Of a stretch of 64,000 nucleotides of DNA, positions 57,617 through 64,000 are shown in pieces (the first letter of the stretch is position 1; each line of letters opens with the position of its first letter). A program made the translations under genes and the position numbers. The notes beneath the pieces were generated by a model, which did not search any database, was not told where the DNA came from, and saw nothing but the letters and a program-made list of their open reading frames with translations. Origin of the DNA: Gnomoniopsis sp. IMI 355080 (Eukaryota; Ascomycota; Sordariomycetes; Diaporthales; Gnomoniaceae); the NCBI GenBank assembly GCA_027946555.1, contig JAPEVC010000063.1, forward strand, positions 100,229-164,228, given 5' to 3'.

Positions 57617-59201
57617 ATGGCAGGAAGACGAATCTTCTCTGCTGACTCTATCGCAACCATGGACAGCTGCACATCATCATCTTCTTCCACGTCGTCACCG
57701 TCCCCAGCATCCCCAGTCACAAGTTCCCCTCTGAGCACACCAGAGACCTTCGACCTTGAAGATGCCTCTACTCTACCCGGGCTTGGCCCTTACTCCTCCA
57801 CATCCGACCCAACATTTGTTCTGGTAATAGGTGGCTTGGGCTTCATTGGCTCTCATACCGTGTTGGAACTTCTGAGGGCTGGTTACAATGGTAAGGAACT
57901 CGTCTTCCCGCATCACGGCAAGCTGTGGATCAAAAGATCTGACAAGCTAACGTGGAATAGTAATCGTGGTGGACAACCTTAGCAACAGCTATGAGACCGT
58001 GCTACACAATGTCAAAATGATCGCCGGGAGGGAACATAAGGAAAGGGGAACACAGATGCCACTCATCCATTTCCATCGCGTGGACTACAGAAGCCGTTCC
58101 ATGCGTTTCCTGCTGGAAAGTTACACAGATCTTGTCCCCGTAGTATCAAAGCCCACATCACCAGCATCGCCAACTTTCGACCATGATGAGCCGGAGAGGA
58201 GGCAGATGGCCTATCGGTCCCGGATCACAGGGGTTATCCACTTCGCCGCCTTCAAGTCCGTCTCCGAGTCGATAGGCAAGCCACTTGCATACTACAACAA
58301 CAACGTCTGCGGCCTTGTCTCCCTCCTCGAGCTTCTCGACAAATTCGCCATCCGCAACTTCATTTTCAGCAGCTCCGCGACAGTCTATGGCTCCAAGGCT
58401 AACGCAGGCGTCCCTCTCCGTGAGGAGGACCTTGTTCATTTCCCCGAGACCACCGTCGATGCCAACAACAACCCCATAGACCTCACCCCTTCTGTGGCAG
58501 GACTGACATGCCCCTACGGCCGCACCAAGTATATGGCTGAAGCTATCTTGGCCGACCTTGCCGAGGCTGACGACCGCTGGCGCATCATTGCCTTGCGCTA
58601 CTTTAACCCTGTTGGCTGCGACCCATCAGGCCTGCTGGGCGAGAACCCGCGCAACGCCCCCACAAACCTCTACCCGGTCATCACGCAAGTGCTCACGGGT
58701 GACCGTGGCCAGCTCGACGTGTTCGGCTCCGACTGGGACACACGCGACGGCAGCGCTGTGCGCGACTTTGTCCACGTCCTCGACGTTGCACGGGGCCACA
58801 TCGCGGCGCTACGACCTGCGCCGGCAGCGACTGTTCCTGCAGAAGCGTCCTTGGTGGTGGAGAATGAAACGCCCGCTAGCACGGCAGCGCCCGGTGGGGG
58901 AAACAAAACGGCCACTACCACCAACACCGCTAGCGCTAAGCTTGCGACCGGTTTCCGAGCCTACAATCTCGGTAGCGGCAACGGCACCACGGTGCTCGAG
59001 GCGGTGCGCTCACTAGAGGCTGCCGCTGGGCAGGCGATCCCGTTGAATCACCAGGGCAGACGCGCAGGCGATGTCGGGACATGCGTGGCGTCTAACATGC
59101 GCGCTCGGACGGAGCTCGGTTGGATGCCCCGCGAGAGCATTACGCAGTGCGCTGTCGACTTGTGGAACTTTGTCAGCCGGACAGTGGGCGTCAAAGCTTG
59201 A
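57617..59201 (+). CDS. uge3: UDP-glucose 4-epimerase, Uge3-like
   Basis: NAD-dependent interconversion of UDP-Glc and UDP-Gal, and in Uge3-type enzymes also UDP-GlcNAc and UDP-GalNAc. Exons 57617-57890 and 57961-59201 (70-nt intron with CTAAC branch) give 504 residues. A Ser/Thr-rich N-terminal extension of about 65 residues precedes the Rossmann motif GGLGFIGSH (about 72-80). NAD-binding DNLSNS follows the splice. Catalytic triad: Ser230 (SSSATVYG), Tyr277 and Lys281 (CPYGRTKYMAE). Also seen are RYFNPVGCDPSGLLGENP and RDFVHVLDVARGH. An Ala/Thr/Asn-rich insertion (about 58830-58940) interrupts the C-terminal domain before FRAYNLGSGNGTTVLE. A second Met (MDSCTSSS, 57659) is an alternative start. 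No mutarotase domain. The symbol is by inference from the GT4 neighbour; a housekeeping epimerase is the alternative. Confidence 0.88.
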
Positions 59202-60766
59202 AGGGTACTATTTGCGGATGTCTTCTTGAGACAAACAACCACCGTGTGGCTGGGAGTCGTAAACCCACATGGCGGTCTACAAACTGCCGTGGTCTGCGGC
59301 TGAGACAAAAAGAAAAGCACGCCTTGACTAGGCTGCTGGGGCGTTCCTTGCTATTGGATTTGTAAGACTAAACGGACTAGTTGCATCATTCTTTTTTGTC
59401 TTGATTATTTTCTTAAGTTTGGGAGGCACACAAAAGCAGCAACAGCAGAGGAGTATTCTTTGAGGTTTCGCGATAGGTACGAATCGCCCACGATGGTAAT
59501 TACGGACCCATCCCAGCACACAGCACGGATGGTCTTTTGATTGGCATTTACATTGTTGTCCATGGCGTATCACGATAGTCTTCATGGCAGATTTTGAAAA
59601 AGAATTTAATCTATACATCTTGTCAGACCTCGAATATGATTATGACATGACCAACCAACCAACCAACCAACCAAAAAAAAAAAAAAAAAAAAAAAAGAAA
59701 AGACCCTTCCCTGGCTGCGGCTTTCACAGCTACACGCTCGGAGAAGTGATTTACTTGTGAACGGACGTGCCTCGGATCTACGCGGCTGTCTAAGCCAGCC
59801 CCTGCCTCTAATTTTGAACAAGCATCTAATCCATAAATCGCCCCTGTGCAACTCACCCGGGGTGGTTGCAAGCATCAATTACATGGTTCTACAATTAGAG
59901 GTGGCATATGGGTAGTCTCGCAGCTGTGGTATTTAACTTTAATAACATGGTATTCGGAGATCTCACCAAACTCGGAGATAAGCAAGCTTTCACGGCGACG
60001 TGGGCATATCTTTGGTACGCAGCAATCTGGAACCATACCTTCCTACACAGGTTGGCTGCTCGTCAACGAGGTAACCACCAGACTCTTTTTGAGGGTTGTA
60101 CCTTTGGGCGCAGTTGTAAAAGAACGCGTAAGATAATTTATTTACATAGTACGTTGCACACAGGCTGAATTAGAGCATGTAGACCCGATTTGTTTGCAAG
60201 TGGTCTTTGGATGCCGCAAAGGCTGAATCCACAAACCCGGGATTAACCTAGGGGGCATTCAACACATGCCTTCTCACGACATGCCGATTCAATCAGGTAC
60301 CTACTGGCAAGCCTCCGAAGAAAGGTCACGAGCATGCAGTCACGAAGCATGCAGACTCGACACCGTCTTTGCTGACACGGACCGGTGTGGAAAATGAATC
60401 AACTTTTTCATTTATATTGAAATATTACCCAAATGCGGACCCGTCTAAATGACGCCACGGAAAGAATTGCCGGGTCGCGTGGGAACCTAAGGCGCCTCGA
60501 TCCTAATCCTACGTAATCTCCACTTTGGAACCGAAGAAGAAGAAAAAATAAAGAACTCCGATCCCTCGTCAATCTGTAATTTTCAGTTGTGTGGAGAGCC
60601 TCACCGCAACAGGGTGAGACGAGACATGCATGGTGGCATGTGCTCCTGTAACGTTGAAGCCCAAATCTCATAGACCACCAACGTACGGCCCGTGCATACA
60701 CTGTCTGCCTACTATGTAGCCTGCTCGCCTGCCGAACCACAATTTGGCCGAATCATGTGCATGTAA
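59202..60766. other. Convergent intergenic region, no supported gene
   Basis: 1.57 kb with a (CCAA)n tract running into A24 (59651-59696) and AT-rich sequence. Short frames only. Confidence 0.5.
59651..59696. repeat. (CCAA)6 followed by 24-A homopolymer
   Basis: Six CCAA units (59651-59674) merge into 24 consecutive A (59673-59696). It could be a retroposed poly-A tail or a simple slippage tract. Confidence 0.85.
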
Positions 60767-61296
60767 TCAAGAGCATGTCTGGGAAAGAGGGACATCATGT
60801 GTCAGTCGAAATGTGCGATCCGCTTTGCGGTGTGGGGCTGTGGTAGGATTTCACTCACATTGTCAGCGGGCTTGGCGCACGCACCCTCAGACTGTAAATA
60901 ACAAGCAAGCAGAGCTTGAGCCTTGCACTGGCATATCTGTGCGACAAAAAGAAACACCAAGTCAGTAAAGCGTCAATGATCGACCGCATGATACTTCCTC
61001 GAAGAAGATGATGATGATGGGAGGGGGTGGGGGACATAGAGTGGCTTTGGGAGAGTCCTTACGCTCTTAGCATTCATGCGGCTATCACACACGGCCGGGG
61101 GACACTCGCATTCCGCTGCCTTAAAGACGGGGATGTTATCCGTGGCGACAGCGGTGCTGTTCGAGGTGTCCGTGTCATTGAGAATGCTCGCCCTGATGAT
61201 CTTGATCGGCTCGTCGTGGCCGTGGCCAGGGTGGGCTGCGACAATCCCGGACAGCAGAGCGGTCACGCAGGCGAAGAAGAGTGTGAATTGCTGCAT
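60767..61296 (-). CDS. Small secreted protein with eight cysteines
   Basis: Three exons, 61296-61063, 60936-60859 and 60778-60767 (introns 126 and 80 nt, both with CTGAC branch and pyrimidine-rich ends), give 107 residues. The signal peptide MQQFTLFFACVTALLSGIVA is followed by a His-rich start AHPGHGHDEP and an N-glycosylation site (NDT, NST region). The compact C-terminal domain begins CECPPAVC, continues ICQCK...LLACYL...GACAKPADN, and ends TCS. Exon 3 supplies the eighth cysteine; without the last splice the frame runs on to a stop at 60802 with seven. Spacing is CxCx4Cx10CxCx8Cx7Cx7C. It resembles families of secreted cysteine-rich proteins in Sordariomycetes, some proposed as effectors. 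It does not fit CFEM spacing well. Function unknown. Confidence 0.7.
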
Positions 61297-64000
61297 TTTG
61301 GTGGGGAAAATTGTTCAATGTCAAACGAGTGTATAGAGGGTGGGAATGCTCGTGGGAGATTGCAGTGGACACCAGTAGCCAGTTTAGGGCTGATGGGAAA
61401 CAGAGTTTGGAAACGAACGAGGGTGAACTTATTACTTGACAGGACCTTCTAAAATTGTGAGAAATAGATAGCACATAGGTCAAGGAGGTTGACTGGCAAT
61501 TGATATTCTTTTAGAAGACTTAGGCATTGGCCAAGGAAGCTCGGATCAAGGCAAAAGCGGCATGGACCTTCACGAGGTTCGATGGCTGGCTGGAATTGGC
61601 CCCTTTGTTCCTGCAGTGGTGATACGGCCGGACGTTCTTACCAGCGCCAGTGGGAAAAAGCCCTAATGGGGCTGAACTCGGGTCGCTGGCCTCCGTTCTA
61701 CATAGTTAGCATCCAATGGTCCAGCCGCTCCCGACAAACGGCATGGGAACGGCGCCGCGCTGCCACTATCGAGCTCGAGCCTCTTTAAGAGCTAGATGGT
61801 TGAATACTAAGTCCTATAGCACAGCCCACAGGTACCACGTCATTTGTAGTGGTGTGGGCTAGTGGGAAGCAGTAGTCGCTGTGTGATGTGCTGTCATTCA
61901 AATCGCCACACTCTCTGCCCCAACAAGCATCAAGGACTTGGAGCCCCTAAACTTTCAGCTACTGGGGCTCCCGAAACAAAGAACCCAACATTTGAAAGCA
62001 TTGCTTAGCAAGAAAAATAAGCTCAGCCCTGACTTGTAAGCGTTCCTGACCCGAAAAGAAAAAGAAAAAAAGGTACACGAGCCAACCTAAGACAGGCCAA
62101 GTGGCCCAGCGTTTAGCGAAATCCGATATATTCACCCACGTCGTATCACGGCTACCGCCGAGCCAACAATCCGATATTTTGGGACGTGCAATTGGATTTG
62201 ATTATCTGATGCGATCCGACCCATGACTCTTGCCCCTGACCTTGTCGTCGATCTGGGGAAGCAGGGGTATACAGGCCAATATAAACTCTACAAGCGCTGT
62301 TCGTATCGGCACAAGAGCGAATCGCAGAGATGAGATGAAACATGGAAGGGCCTTGTGTGGCCTGTCATTTCAGGAGCATAAGGAGACGTCGTCGGAGCTG
62401 GCCCTGTTTTTGTGATGTTTGTTGACCAAAATGATAAAGTTCCTCATGCACCAAGGTCCAAGAAAAGAAGGACAGGGATCGGGTGTTGGAGCCGACAAAA
62501 TGGAGAATAAGAGACGGATTTAGGTATTCGATATGTTCACGGAGTACTCCGTACCTAGTTCCCCACTTCTCCGCTGAATAAGGTAAGGCTCTTGCACATA
62601 AGGGGCCCCCACTGCAAGCGAGCACACTAAATATTGCGGAGATCATTCGGCCCGCTCCTCTGCTCATCCAAACTTTTTTTCGTCCCAAGTTTCAAGTGCC
62701 TCGTGTTGTTTAGCCCCGCTGTATAAAAGATCCGATGCAATTATCGGAACACCCCCCCACCCCCCAGCCAGCCCACTTGCAAGTATCGGGGTGTTGGAGA
62801 ACACCCCAGACCAAACAGGGACTGGGGCCTGGACTTGGAGAACATCCATGTCGTGTACCTCGAGTACCCGTGTTCGTTGCGATTCTCTACTAATAGTACC
62901 CTGGGCTGATTAGGTGCTTATTCCACAGCCAGCCACCCCAAGGCCCTAAAACCCGCTCACACCGAATAACACGCGCGCTACATAAGAAACGTTGCCTACC
63001 TAAAAACGGGCAGTGGAAAGTTTGACTAACCGTTAGTCGCTTTCGTTTCTGCTTCCCCGGGGCTCGGGGAACGTCCACAAGTCGTTCCATTGCGATCTGA
63101 CATGAGCTCACTTTGCTCACGAATATCTCCGAGCCTCCACCACCACGCCGCTAACAGACCCTCTGCAGCTGAGAAATGGGGGCCCTTCCTCATACAAATA
63201 CATATATTTACGTAAATTAAGTTAGGAATTTGCCTGGGAACTCATTGCGCTACCAGCGCACTATGAGTAAAACTGAAGCGTGGCTGTCAGGCCTCCCCCA
63301 GTCAAAACTTTTTTTTCCCTTTTGGCAACGTGGTCATTCTTGGCCTACATTGGCGTACCAGCCTGGCGGGCAGAGGTAGTATGGCATTGCCGTTTGTAGC
63401 TTGGGCTTGCGAAGCGAGAGAAAAGCCGGCATGATGGCAGCCAGGAAAATTTTGTACATCTCTTGCAGGTCTCGTGATATGTCAGAAGCCTAATTAAGTA
63501 AAAACTCAAACTCAAAAAGTAAGCCGCATAATTATGATGGCTAGAAATAAGCTGAATGGTAACCCAATGGCGGGGGAAAACATGTGGTACATCGCGTGAA
63601 GAGCCTGTGTTATGCGTGTAAGAAACCTAAACAGGTCGTCTCTGACCACCAACATTACAGCTAGCTACACGAGCTGATGCTGACTGCGCACTGCTTGCCT
63701 CAACCGGAGTGTTGTTGCTACCCGACACTTTGTCAAGCCACATTCTGTCCCGAATCGCAACTATTGCCTCGTAGTTTTTTTCATGTGGATCATCCAAGAC
63801 TGCTCCGCTCTGCCGGGGCCTCGCGAACAACCTCCGAGTGTCTCGGTTGCAAGGCTGACTGGATGGGCTGCTTTCGCTGGACATCCAATTTTGACAGGCA
63901 CCCACTCTGTCTCATTGGATAACCGTGACTGACAAAACTTTCCCCAGGTTGCTACTATCCGGGCATACGGGTTAAAGGACCGTTTCATCAACGACCTGCG
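61297..64000. other. Gene-poor right end
   Basis: 2.7 kb without a supported gene. Short frames on both strands lack families, start contexts or intron logic. C-rich runs lie near 62752-62765. Confidence 0.45.

Noticed and set aside
63627..63905. 92-codon minus-strand ORF at the right end
   Set aside because: No start context, family or intron logic; overlapping frames on the other strand are similar.
1..64000. CRISPR arrays, bacterial operons or insertion sequences
   Set aside because: Eukaryotic intron-containing genes throughout; no spaced direct repeats or transposase frames were seen.

Overview
The window looks like about 64 kb of nuclear DNA from a filamentous ascomycete (Pezizomycotina). 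The evidence is short GT-AG introns (about 52-158 nt, most 52-95) with CTAAC/CTGAC branch sites, fungus-specific families (PDR ABC transporter, AA9 lytic polysaccharide monooxygenase, S53 sedolisin, GPI16, LUC7, GH94) and an intron-containing nuclear tRNA-Leu. The carbohydrate-active repertoire suggests a plant-associated or plant-debris-degrading lifestyle. Species cannot be read from the sequence. Gene density is low, about one gene per 4 kb. Exon-intron models were assembled by hand and checked for reading-frame closure.

Layout: 0-9 kb holds the 3' end of an aquaporin gene, a full-length PDR-type ABC exporter and a MAPEG membrane protein. 9.3-9.6 kb holds a tRNA-Leu(CAA) with intron and a decayed partial tRNA copy. 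10-14.6 kb holds a secreted S53 peptidase divergent from an ochratoxinase-like amidohydrolase. 15.7-20.3 kb holds a C2H2 zinc-finger protein and an MFS sugar-porter. 21.8-24 kb is a dynamin-like GTPase pseudogene that has lost the middle of its GTPase domain. 24.3-25.5 kb is an AA9 monooxygenase. 26.8-33 kb holds housekeeping genes (GPI16, LUC7, an RGG-rich coiled-coil protein), the last followed by an unexplained in-frame open extension. 34-40.8 kb holds a zinc alcohol dehydrogenase, a pectate lyase and a GH94 phosphorylase. 42.9-51.9 kb is one giant membrane glycosyltransferase of about 2,951 residues with a PelF-like GT4 domain. After a 5.7-kb gene-free interval a UDP-glucose 4-epimerase follows divergently, then a small secreted eight-cysteine protein. 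The last 2.7 kb have no recognisable gene.

Working links: the giant GT4 synthase and the Uge3-like epimerase are the synthase and sugar-nucleotide supply expected of a galactosaminogalactan-type exopolysaccharide pathway. The hydrolase and deacetylase partners known from Aspergillus (sph3, ega3, agd3) are not seen here. AA9 oxidises cellulose ends and fungal GH94 proteins include cellobionic acid phosphorylase, so the AA9 and GH94 genes may act on successive products of cellulose breakdown. The pectate lyase adds pectin cleavage.
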